Assembly: GCF_000619945.1 (NCBI RefSeq)
Contig: NZ_JHVC01000013.1
Span: forward strand, 47,097 to 111,096
Reading direction: 5' to 3'
Length of the DNA: 64,000 nucleotides
Source: Clostridium lundense DSM 17049
GTDB lineage: Bacteria; Bacillota; Clostridia; Clostridiales; Clostridiaceae
The notes beneath the pieces are model-generated. The model worked only from the letters and a program-made list of their open reading frames with translations, was not told where the DNA came from and ran no database searches. Below are positions 32,857 to 40,299 of this stretch, one piece after another. The first letter of the stretch is position 1; each line of letters begins with the position of its first letter. Made by a program: the position numbers and the translations under genes.

Positions 32857-33027
32857 TATCATCTCCCTACATAGATTCCGGTTACCACCCGGTAATAGGT
32901 TATAAACTACAATAATTTATTATGGTTGCTACCCACATATAAGCTAAGGTTACAATTCAAATTATCCTCTCCCTTGTATTGTTTTACTTCACCAACTGTT
33001 ATAAAATGAAATTGTCCAGATTCCATA
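32857..33027. repeat. Regulatory repeat R3 (171 bp)
   Basis: Near-identical to R2. Lies between the beta-barrel gene (minus) and the 67-residue gene (plus). Plus-strand promoter TTGTTT (32979-32984) and TAAAAT (33002-33007), 17-bp spacing. Both GGTTRCYACCC boxes are conserved. Confidence 0.9.
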
Positions 33028-33051
33028 TTTAAACAGAGAGGTGGTGAGTCC

Positions 33052-33255
33052 ATGGAGTATGAACTTATAAAAGAAATAATTGAACTAACCAATATAGATG
33101 GTTCCTGCGATTATAAAGTTAACGCTTATCTGTCTGCTGGTTGGATACTGATAAATTGTGCTAAAAACGTTGACTTTGATGAGGAAATTCCTCGTGAATT
33201 CCTTGTTTATTCCTTAGCTTGGAATAAGAATACTGAACCAGTGAGACCATTCTAA
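33052..33255 (+). CDS. Cassette 3 plus-strand gene, small 'GW' protein (67 aa)
   Basis: ATG at 33052 follows AGAGGTGG. It has CDYKVNAYLSAGWILINCAK then EFLVYSLAW, the pattern of short one-domain proteins with VN-x-x-L-x-x-GW-x-LL. The convergent 58-residue gene has the same pattern. The stops of the two overlap by 3 bp. Confidence 0.65.
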   Translation: MEYELIKEIIELTNIDGSCDYKVNAYLSAGWILINCAKNVDFDEEIPREFLVYSLAWNKNTEPVRPF

Positions 33256-33428
33256 TATCTTGCAAGTACATAATTACATCTATTAGAATTATTAAGTACC
33301 TGCAATAATTTCCATCCATCATGAAGTTTTTGATTTGCTGCTTTATAATTGCAGGTTTCAAAAACTTCTTTTATATTCCAAGGATAATTCCTTGTTTTTT
33401 TAGTCTTATTTACTTTACTCCACTTCAT
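33252..33428 (-). CDS. Small 'GW' protein, minus strand (58 aa)
   Basis: ATG at 33428 follows AAAGGAGG. The sequence CNYKAANQKLHDGWKLLQVL then NYVLARY resembles the neighbouring plus-strand protein (CDYKVNAYLSAGWILINC). It is preceded by a long non-coding leader. Function unknown. Confidence 0.65.
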   Translation of the reverse strand: MKWSKVNKTKKTRNYPWNIKEVFETCNYKAANQKLHDGWKLLQVLNNSNRCNYVLARY

Positions 33429-33900
33429 ATTAAGTGCCTCCTTTAATTTTTATATTTCTCTTGGTGTCATTTAGATGGGAACACCGCTTTACCTTGATGC
33501 CCTTAGTAGGATTTCTAGGCATCAGAAAGGTTATAAATCTTAGATGTGTTTATAAGATTTGTTATTGAGGTATACTCAATTATCAAAGCTGATCTATTCA
33601 GCTCTCATAATTAAGTCTGTGTCCTGGCAGTGACCATTCATGTATTATGGCCCGGCTCCCCTGAAAGGATCTTCGCACGCTCCCGCTCTCCAGCTCAATT
33701 TTTATTTCATCTATGCTGTCAAAAACCATATTAAATTTTCAAAGAGCTATTTTTTGTCACATGGGAAATTAATAAAACCCAGTGTAGTTTTACATTTTTA
33801 AACCACCAAACACATATGTAATTTATTTTGCTGTAGATACTTTTTTCAAATAAACTGTGTTAAAATTATGATGTGATTTCGTATCTTTAATTTAATTATA
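33429..33900. promoter_or_regulatory. Non-coding region between GW gene and repressor, with GC-rich island
   Basis: No credible gene is present on either strand. GATGCC (33495-33500) pairs with GGCATC (33518-33523). A distinctly GC-rich stretch at 33615-33695 (CCTGGCAGTGACC ... GGCCCGGCTCCCCTG ... CGCACGCTCCCGC) stands out in AT-rich DNA and could be a structured RNA in the leader of the 58-residue gene. The remainder is AT-rich, promoter-like DNA. Confidence 0.45.
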
Positions 33901-34010
33901 ACCCCATATTTGTGGGGTGTCAACAATAATTTCATATTTTTGTGGGGTTTTTAATATACTAAATATTATTATAATAAAATTTCTCCACACTTTTGTGTGG
34001 TTTTGGAGGT
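33901..34010 (+). promoter_or_regulatory. Repeated operator-like boxes upstream of the repressor
   Basis: Three related boxes in direct orientation: TTGTGGGGT (33910-33918), TTGTGGGGT (33940-33948) and TTGTGTGGT (33994-34002). The first and last also form dyads (CCCCA-6-TGGGG; CCACAC-4-GTGTGG). Arrangement in front of the repressor gene suggests autoregulation. Binding is not shown. Confidence 0.6.
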
Positions 34011-34017
34011 GTATATT

Positions 34018-34452
34018 ATGAATACATTTGGAGAACGACTTAAACTTGCCTTAAAGTCAGCAGGATATACTCAAAAAAAAATTACTGAAGATCTTAATCT
34101 ATCTAAAAACGCAATAACAAATTATGTTAATGGAAGAATTCCTGATGCTAAAATTTTGTATAATCTCTCTAAAAAATTAGGAGTAACAATGGAATGGTTA
34201 ATTGATGGCGAAGAACCAAAGAAAGAGCAGCTCTCTGGACAAGAAAAAGTAATTCAACATATTTTAGGAGATCTTACAGATAAAGAAATAAAATTTATTG
34301 AAATGCTTAGGCAAATAGATGATCATGAAAAAGCTAAAATAGAAGGAATGCTTGAGCTCAAAATTGCTGAAGCTCAAGCTACTAAAAAAGAAATGTCATA
34401 TCCTTATCCGAATGGAGACGAGGAAGCCGCTACTAAAGAAAAGCTTGCTTAA
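34018..34452 (+). CDS. Phage repressor, Cro/CI-type HTH
   Basis: A 144-residue protein from ATG at 34018 (GGAGGTG upstream). Residues 1-65 are an XRE HTH (FGERLKLALKSAGYTQKKIT, DLNLSKNAITNYVNGR) ending in MEWLIDGEE. The C-terminal part is helical and lacks LexA-type Ser-Lys protease motifs, so induction is not by simple RecA cleavage. It is transcribed toward the phage left end, as in Mu. Confidence 0.85.
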   Translation: MNTFGERLKLALKSAGYTQKKITEDLNLSKNAITNYVNGRIPDAKILYNLSKKLGVTMEWLIDGEEPKKEQLSGQEKVIQHILGDLTDKEIKFIEMLRQIDDHEKAKIEGMLELKIAEAQATKKEMSYPYPNGDEEAATKEKLA

Positions 34453-34967
34453 TTTTACATGTATTTTTTATGCTTTTTTGACGTGTTTTCGTATCATTTT
34501 TAAATTATTATGTAGAGTTATTCTTTTATGATTGGCATTGTTTTCATATGATCTTGATGATAAAATACTAGTTAAATATAGGTTAATTGTGGTATATTTT
34601 CTGTCCTTAGGGTATCCACCTATAAACCATTGCTAAGCCCTTGATTTTTCAATGGTTTATGCAACTTTATAGGTTGTCCTTAGGGGTGTCCTTAGGTTTA
34701 TATAAAAAATAAGGGTTATCCACAGTATATTTATATTGTGGATAACCTCATATAACGCCCTAAACATCAATGTCTAACGACTATGCAATTACACGTTATA
34801 ACGAATAACGCTTAAATAGAAAATTTCTGAAAAACCCTTCAAAAATCGAAAAAAATAGAGGTTTCTTCGCCACGTTTCATGAAAACACCTCTTCCCACCT
34901 TACCCCGTTCAACCCCTTATATTCCCGGCCTTTCCCGGTTATTACTTCCCTTATTCTATATTTGACA
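34453..34967. other. Phage left-end region: palindromes, direct repeats, paired DnaA boxes
   Basis: Non-coding. Contains three direct copies of TGTCCTTAGG (34602, 34675, 34687); an 11-bp inverted repeat ATAAACCATTG (34622-34632 with 34650-34660); GGTTATCCACA / TGTGGATAACC (34714-34747), two perfect DnaA boxes facing each other; and an ATAACG cluster including CGTTATAACG (34794-34803). A C-rich tract (34887-34950) precedes the AT-rich host DNA. Some of these should be transposase end-binding sites. Confidence 0.55.
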
Positions 34968-35047
34968 TACTACGTGATACTTAACATTTGCAACTTAAAC
35001 TTTACTTATATGGAAATTATGGAATATATCTAATTACAACTAATAGT

Positions 35048-35112
35048 AAAATAGACAAGTATAATCATTAAAATTTAAGGATATTTCAATGACTCATAAC
35101 TTGTCTATTTAT
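35048..35112. other. Imperfect long inverted repeat in host DNA beside the phage end
   Basis: AAATAGACAAGT (35049-35060) pairs with ACTTGTCTATT-type sequence ending at 35110, with further partial pairing inward (AATCATT / AATGACT). It may be a terminator hairpin for the converging gene or a degenerate MITE. Confidence 0.45.
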
Positions 35113-35208
35113 TGTAATCTAAAAATACTGAACATGAATATAATGTAATAAATTTGTTTTGCATTTATTAATACGGCATTTAGTTTTAATAGAAATAATA
35201 TAACAATT

Positions 35209-35994
35209 TTATAAATTTAATAGCTGTTCTTTCTTAGCATCAAATTCTTCTTGTGTCAAAACCCCCATATCAAGAAGCTCTTTAAATTTTATCAATTCAT
35301 CAGCCACTGAAACAACAGTATCAGATCCTAATCTCTCATTATCATTATCGCTATTATCATTATTGATTTCATTAATTGCTTCATTAATTCTAGAATTAAT
35401 TAACTTTACAGCTGTTTTATCTGATGTTATATTAAAAATTCCTTTAATAGTATCTACTGTAATAGTTCCAAGTACCATTCCTAACTTTAATGTAATATTA
35501 TTAATGTCTTCTAATGATATAGATTGAAGTGTTTCTTCCTCTATTATATCTATATCTTCCTGAACAATTATTATACGTTTACTAGTGATTGCATAAGCAT
35601 AATTACCATCATGCTTTGTTGCAGAAACATAGTTATGCACCCCCACAAATGTTACATATACTTTTTCATCATCCAGTAGATTGTCTTCAATTATTTTAAA
35701 ATGTCTTAGCATAAATTTTTTATTACATCCAGAATCAAATTTATTGTCATTACAATACTGATACATTCCTTCTGCTGTAGATAATGGATCTCTATATTGT
35801 TCCAACTCATCTAAAGGTATCATTTGTTTAATATCTTCTATAGTAACTTTTGAAACATCTACCGACATAGCTCCACCTGCTTTTTTCAAACATTCAGAAC
35901 ATATCCATGCATTAGATCTTTTAATTTTGAATCTATTCCACCCTACTTCTTTACCACATACTCCACAAACAGCCTTCAAATCAAAAAAACCCAA
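35209..35994 (-). CDS. SHOCT-domain protein with zinc ribbon and bacterial PH domain
   Basis: A 261-residue protein from TTG at 35994, preceded by GGGGGAT; a longer frame from 36048 lacks a ribosome site. The N-terminus has CGVCGKEVGW ... CSEC (DUF4428-type zinc site). Residues about 120-210 form a PH-like domain (YAITSKRIIIVQEDIDIIEE). The C-terminus is a SHOCT helix pair (FKELLDMGVLTQEEFDAKKEQLL). Usually an oligomerising or membrane-associated protein of unknown role. First host gene beyond the phage. Confidence 0.75.
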   Translation of the reverse strand: MGFFDLKAVCGVCGKEVGWNRFKIKRSNAWICSECLKKAGGAMSVDVSKVTIEDIKQMIPLDELEQYRDPLSTAEGMYQYCNDNKFDSGCNKKFMLRHFKIIEDNLLDDEKVYVTFVGVHNYVSATKHDGNYAYAITSKRIIIVQEDIDIIEEETLQSISLEDINNITLKLGMVLGTITVDTIKGIFNITSDKTAVKLINSRINEAINEINNDNSDNDNERLGSDTVVSVADELIKFKELLDMGVLTQEEFDAKKEQLLNL

Positions 35995-36199
35995 GACAAC
36001 ATCCCCCTTATAACTTATATGGATAAACTTTCCATTACATTTTATCATATATCTTATAGGAAATAAATATAAAATTTGGTACTAACTAAATACTTAATAT
36101 TTTATGGTAGCTTTTTACACCTTCCACAATGATGCTTCACGAGCTTGAAAACCATGTTGTTACTAATAAAAAATTATGTACCACTATTTTAAAATTTAT

Positions 36200-36248
36200 G
36201 AATGAGATGTCCCACCTAGAAATATTTCTATTGTGAGGCATCCCATTC
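36200..36248. terminator. Long hairpin downstream of the CWB2 gene
   Basis: GAATG-A-GATG pairs with CATC-C-CATTC, and AGAAA with TTTCT inside. It lies about 100 bp past the stop of the cell-wall gene, but the T run is weak. Confidence 0.5.
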
Positions 36249-36257
36249 ATATATAAT

Positions 36258-36297
36258 TTTATATTGATTTTTGATTCATAGCATCCTTTAAATTTAA
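36258..36297 (-). pseudogene. Duplicated 3' end of the FAD oxidoreductase gene
   Basis: Forty bases match 37847-37886 at 37 positions. In the sense direction they encode LNLKDAMNQKSI and a stop, compared with LNLKDVMNQKLI and a stop in the intact gene. The frame is kept, so this looks like the last remnant of a second copy, separated from the intact gene by the CWB2 gene. Confidence 0.65.
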
Positions 36298-36344
36298 AAT
36301 CTTTTGTCAGAAGCTTTTTTATCATCCTATTACAAAAGAAATTT

Positions 36345-37709
36345 TTAAGGTCTATATTCTTGATACATTTCTATTACTCTACCATTTTTTAGGGTTAAAT
36401 CAAAATATGGCCAATCTTCATATTTTCCAGCAATTATACTATTGAAATCTTTATCCACATATGAAGTTTGGTAATTATTTTTAGGATCAAAATGTAATTG
36501 TGTTATTTTTACGTTATTATCAACTTCTAAAGTAGCTGTATTACTAATAGGCATATCAAATCCATCATCTGGAATCCAATCTCCAGTTTCATCATGTACA
36601 ATTACAAGTTTTCCAGTTTCAGCTTCATATTGTCGTGCTTCATCTAAATCTGTAACAAATTTGTCAAAATATCCTTCTATATATTTTTTATTATCTTTTA
36701 TATATCCTTTTTTTATAAAAAACAACATTTTTTCTTTTCCTCTTAATATATCTTCTACTGCTATACTTACAGAACCTTTACCACCTAATATAATTAAATT
36801 TGAACATCCAGTACTATCTAAATATCTTTTCTGTTCTATTATATTACTACCATCAGTTAATATAATTGGTGCATTTAATTTTGTTGCTAAGGTACTACCA
36901 GATAAGGCGTCTGGAAAATTTTCACCATTTGCAACTATTGCATAGCCTGAATTTAAATTAAAGTATTTACATACATTTAATGAAGTTTCATATCTATTAT
37001 TTCCCTTAACTCTTTCTATACTACTATTTAATTTTAATTCATTCTCAATTGAACTATCTATTGACCCTTCTCCCCCTATTATATAAATTTTAGATGGCTG
37101 AATTTCTTTTAAAGTATCCTTAATTTCATTAGGTAATTTTGTTTTATGGCTCATTAATATTGGATATCCTTTAGATGCAGCAATACTTGAAATACTTAAG
37201 GCATCTGCAAATCCATAACCATTAACTAAAAATACTGGCGTACCTTTTTCTACATTCATAAAATGAACAATTTGTTTATTTGTATCAAATCTATTATTTC
37301 CGCCTAATCTTTTTATATTATAGCCTAATGATTTAAAATAATCTAAAAAGTTATCATTTATAGATGCATTTCCTCCTAGTACATATATTGTTCCTCCAGC
37401 TGCTAAATGTTTTTTTATATAATTTATTGAACTAGAACTTGATGAAATTGTGTTATTCATTAATAAAATAGGAGCATTTAATTTTTTAAAAAGCGTACTT
37501 CCTGATAATGCATCCGGAAAATTATTACCACTTGCTATAATTATGTTTTGTACTGTGCTACTACTAAATTTATTTGAAATATTTACTGAAGTTTCATATC
37601 TATTTCTACCTGTAATTCTACTTATACTATAGACATCTTTTGCATGTACTTGGTTTGATACTCCAAAAGTTATAATGGCTGCTAAAACCATAATAGATAC
37701 TTTTTTCAT
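36345..37709 (-). CDS. Cell-wall-binding repeat 2 (CWB2) protein
   Basis: A 454-residue secreted protein from ATG at 37709 (GGGGGA upstream). A signal peptide (MKKVSIMVLAAIITFGVSN ... HA) is followed by three CWB2 repeats of about 95 residues, each with RYETS, ASGNNFPDALSGS-type text and GG-x-GSI (about residues 30-320). These anchor proteins non-covalently to clostridial cell wall polymers. The C-terminal about 130 residues are a unique beta-rich domain without a visible catalytic motif. Confidence 0.9.
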   Translation of the reverse strand: MKKVSIMVLAAIITFGVSNQVHAKDVYSISRITGRNRYETSVNISNKFSSSTVQNIIIASGNNFPDALSGSTLFKKLNAPILLMNNTISSSSSSINYIKKHLAAGGTIYVLGGNASINDNFLDYFKSLGYNIKRLGGNNRFDTNKQIVHFMNVEKGTPVFLVNGYGFADALSISSIAASKGYPILMSHKTKLPNEIKDTLKEIQPSKIYIIGGEGSIDSSIENELKLNSSIERVKGNNRYETSLNVCKYFNLNSGYAIVANGENFPDALSGSTLATKLNAPIILTDGSNIIEQKRYLDSTGCSNLIILGGKGSVSIAVEDILRGKEKMLFFIKKGYIKDNKKYIEGYFDKFVTDLDEARQYEAETGKLVIVHDETGDWIPDDGFDMPISNTATLEVDNNVKITQLHFDPKNNYQTSYVDKDFNSIIAGKYEDWPYFDLTLKNGRVIEMYQEYRP

Positions 37710-37811
37710 TCTAATAAACATCCCCCTAAGATTTATAATTATCTCTCAATAAAATATATTCAATATAAAGCTTAAATTGCTATATTTGCTCATAAAACAA
37801 AATTTTAAAGA

Positions 37812-37831
37812 ACTGTCTTAAATAAGACAGT
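37812..37831 (-). terminator. Terminator of the oxidoreductase operon
   Basis: ACTGTCTTA pairs with TAAGACAGT around 2 nt, followed on the minus strand by a T-rich tail. Confidence 0.75.
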
Positions 37832-37847
37832 CCTTCAACTTGCAAGT

Positions 37848-39125
37848 TTAAATTAATTTTTGATTCATAACATCCTTTAAATTTAACTTTTCAATTCTTT
37901 TTTCTATTTCTGCATTATTTGTAGAGTAAAGTCCTGTGTCTTTCATTCTCTTAAAATATTCAGCTCCTGCAAAGGTATATCTCTTTCTTCTTCCTTCTTT
38001 TGTTGCCATTTGGAAGTTTGCATAGGATATTATATCTCCTATAGCTGTTGCCTTTGGAAGAATTAGAAGTGGCATGCCTAAAAAATATCTTACTGCATTA
38101 TGACCGGCTAGAGATCCTGTACACATAGCTTCAGTATGCCCTACAAAAAGTCCGCTCTTTTCTCCAGCACAGAACAAGTTCTCCAATCCTTTAACCTTCA
38201 TATCATCAGTCCTTGGAGCTACAGAAAGATATCTTATGGAATTTGCTTTTCCACCTGCATATGGATCAATAAATCTTGCATATTCCAATCCTTTTATTTT
38301 TCTTAATTTATCTAAAGGATAAAATGGAGTCATTAATTTTATGTGTCCAGTATCTAAAAGTACTATATTCTCTGCAAATTCTCTTAATGCATATTGTTGA
38401 CAAACCTTAAGTTTCAATTTATCCATATTAATGTCTTCTGGTGGTACTTTTAACACCACAGCACCATTTTGTTCTATTTCTCTTAAAAGCTGTTCAGATA
38501 TACTCTCTTTACATAATTTACATGATCCACTAAATGCTCCATATACATCTTCTTCTCTTTCTCCTTGAAGATCTTCAACTCCAGCTCTAGAACTTATACT
38601 TACCCTTGGTCCAAAGGCTGGGCATCTTAATATACACATGGAACAACCATTACCATACTTCAAACAATTTCCCATAGGTCCTGTAGAACCTGTAGTTTCT
38701 ACAAATACATCTCCCTTTACATAGGTACCATCTGACAAATATACTCCTACTATTTTATTTTTATCCTTTTCCACATCTACTACCCTATTCATAAAATGTA
38801 GTTCTACACCTAAACTTTGTAGATGTTTTCTTACCTCTGGTTCTACTTTATTAACATCATATAGCCAAGCATGACCATGTCCTGGAAACTCTATATTTTT
38901 GTGTCTTGTATTTCTATCTGTTATGTTTATTAAATCTCCTGCCCCTAAATTTATTAGTTCCTCCGCTGCAGTATATCTTCCGTTATTTCTCATTATTCCC
39001 CCAACGTTTCCTAATCCTATTAACATATCAGTCTTCTCATATAAAACAACTTGAGCTCCAGCTTTTCTGGCAGAAATTGCTGCGGCGCAGCCTGCCCAAC
39101 CACCGCCTATAATTATAACCTTCAT
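37848..39125 (-). CDS. FAD-dependent oxidoreductase (GidA/TrmFO-like fold)
   Basis: A 425-residue protein. An N-terminal Rossmann motif GGGWAGCAAA (residues 7-16) binds FAD. Cysteine motifs CSMCILRC (about 183-190) and CKLC could hold an iron-sulphur cluster. The second half has LENLFCAGEKSGLFVGHTEA, the conserved FAD-binding end. It overlaps the PyrK-like gene by 4 bp, so the pair probably forms one electron-transfer complex with an unknown substrate. Confidence 0.8.
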   Translation of the reverse strand: MKVIIIGGGWAGCAAAISARKAGAQVVLYEKTDMLIGLGNVGGIMRNNGRYTAAEELINLGAGDLINITDRNTRHKNIEFPGHGHAWLYDVNKVEPEVRKHLQSLGVELHFMNRVVDVEKDKNKIVGVYLSDGTYVKGDVFVETTGSTGPMGNCLKYGNGCSMCILRCPAFGPRVSISSRAGVEDLQGEREEDVYGAFSGSCKLCKESISEQLLREIEQNGAVVLKVPPEDINMDKLKLKVCQQYALREFAENIVLLDTGHIKLMTPFYPLDKLRKIKGLEYARFIDPYAGGKANSIRYLSVAPRTDDMKVKGLENLFCAGEKSGLFVGHTEAMCTGSLAGHNAVRYFLGMPLLILPKATAIGDIISYANFQMATKEGRRKRYTFAGAEYFKRMKDTGLYSTNNAEIEKRIEKLNLKDVMNQKLI

Positions 39126-40108
39126 AGTAGTCTCCTTCCCTCCAAAATATTTCTTGGATCTATTTGAAGTTTACAGGATCTTTCTATATTAAAGTATTTA
39201 TTTTTAACACTACAGCTTCCGCAAACTCCTTCTCCACAACACATCTTTGCATTATTGCAGCAAGAAAATTCTATAGTCTCTCCTATTAACTGAAGTACAT
39301 TATAGTTAATAATATCTGCTGCAGAAGAGTGTACCACATTTACCTGTTCATTTTTTAATATAGAAAGTAATATTCTTTTAAACTCCGATGATATTTCTCC
39401 CTTTTCGTCTATCAACGTAGTAGTAACAAGTTCACAATTATACAAATCTAAATATTTTTTTATAAATAAATCTTTGTAGGGATTTTTATCAAGTATTACA
39501 TATATTTTATTTCCATTAGCATAAAGCTTTTTAAGTACTGGTACAATAGGAGCCTGCCCTATCCCCCTAGTAATAACAATGGAGGTACCATCTTTACTCT
39601 TATAAAGATTTTTAAGTCCCAATATTCCATTCCAAAATGGACCTTTTACTAATATTTTCTCTCCTTCATTAATTAAGTTTAAATTTTTAGTCTTTATTCC
39701 CTTTACTTCTAATGCTAATACTATTCTATTTTCTTCAACATTTACATCCATAACAGATATAGGTGTTGAAAAGAAATGATCACTATCTGGGTTTCTTAAA
39801 AATACAAAACTTCCCGGAGATGTTAATTCTTTTGCTAATTTGTGAGGTACAGATATTGTAAATAGAGCTAAATCGTCATATATGAATTCTTTATTTAAAA
39901 GCACACACTCTATTTCTTTTCTTCCTTCCTTAGCTTTTTTTCCATTCCATACGAATTCCTGATAAATACATACTCCTTTCCAATTTATACAATCACAAAA
40001 ATCTTTATCCCTTAATTGAGAGCAAAGTATACATTCCCCGCTTTCTGCTAAATGGCAAGGACAATATTCACTTCCTGCATCAATACAGTCTCTCACCTCA
40101 TAGTTCAT
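39122..40108 (-). CDS. PyrK/NfnA-like FAD/NAD(P)-binding electron-transfer subunit
   Basis: A 328-residue protein. The N-terminal 50 residues are cysteine-rich (CPCHLAESGECILC ... DFCDC), unlike normal PyrK. A flavin domain (SPGSFVFLRN), a NAD-binding domain (ITRGIGQAPIVPVLK) and a C-terminal 2Fe-2S site (CCGEGVCGSC) follow. It should pass electrons between NAD(P)H and the partner flavoprotein encoded next. Start ATG at 40108 with AGGAG upstream. Confidence 0.8.
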   Translation of the reverse strand: MNYEVRDCIDAGSEYCPCHLAESGECILCSQLRDKDFCDCINWKGVCIYQEFVWNGKKAKEGRKEIECVLLNKEFIYDDLALFTISVPHKLAKELTSPGSFVFLRNPDSDHFFSTPISVMDVNVEENRIVLALEVKGIKTKNLNLINEGEKILVKGPFWNGILGLKNLYKSKDGTSIVITRGIGQAPIVPVLKKLYANGNKIYVILDKNPYKDLFIKKYLDLYNCELVTTTLIDEKGEISSEFKRILLSILKNEQVNVVHSSAADIINYNVLQLIGETIEFSCCNNAKMCCGEGVCGSCSVKNKYFNIERSCKLQIDPRNILEGRRLL

Positions 40109-40265
40109 TTATACTCCTCCTGGTAATTACTAAACCTATACTACTAATTTATTTAATTTTAATTATTTGGTTACTTTTTTAAAGTATTTTTATTATATAA
40201 ATCATATGACTTTATTTTTAAATCACACTCCATTTAAATTTAAAAATAACTTAATATATAAAAAA

Positions 40266-40289
40266 CCTAGGAAAATTAATCTTCCTAGG
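40266..40289 (-). terminator. Terminator of the M3 peptidase gene
   Basis: CCTAGGAA pairs with TTCCTAGG, with a run of T on the minus strand directly after the stem. Confidence 0.85.
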
Positions 40290-40299
40290 CCTCTGGTTA

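Larger units (their letters stand above)
1..34967 (-). mobile_element. Mu-like transposable myoprophage (right end outside window)
   Basis: The segment holds a repressor and Ner pair, MuA-like DDE transposase, MuB-like ATPase, GemA, Mor activator, a Mu-type head module (gp27, gp28/terminase, gp29 portal, F, I) and a contractile tail module. This order is the Mu order read right to left. The left end is placed near 34,967 because phage-type GC-richer DNA changes to AT-rich host DNA there, and a CA dinucleotide on the plus strand (TG reading inward on the minus strand) follows the last repeats. The exact terminus and the 5-bp target duplication cannot be fixed without the right end. Confidence 0.9.

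Noticed and set aside
31033..33027. R1-R3 as a CRISPR array or tandem satellite
   Set aside because: Only three copies, 90-171 bp long, separated by whole genes and containing promoters; not short repeats with uniform spacers.
33615..33632. 5S rRNA fragment
   Set aside because: Only about 13 bases resemble the 5S end; no flanking 5S, 16S or 23S sequence is present.
34714..34747. Paired DnaA boxes as a chromosomal or plasmid replication origin
   Set aside because: They lie inside a transposable phage with no replication initiator gene nearby; only two boxes are present and no AT-rich unwinding repeats are arranged as in oriC.
34922..34972. Exact phage attachment site and 5-bp target duplication
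   Set aside because: Several CA dinucleotides fit; without the right end the duplication cannot be identified, so only an approximate boundary is given.
35209..36048. SHOCT-domain gene as a phage gene
   Set aside because: It lies beyond the repressor-side end of the phage in AT-rich host-like DNA, and Mu-like phages carry no genes outside the repressor at the left end.
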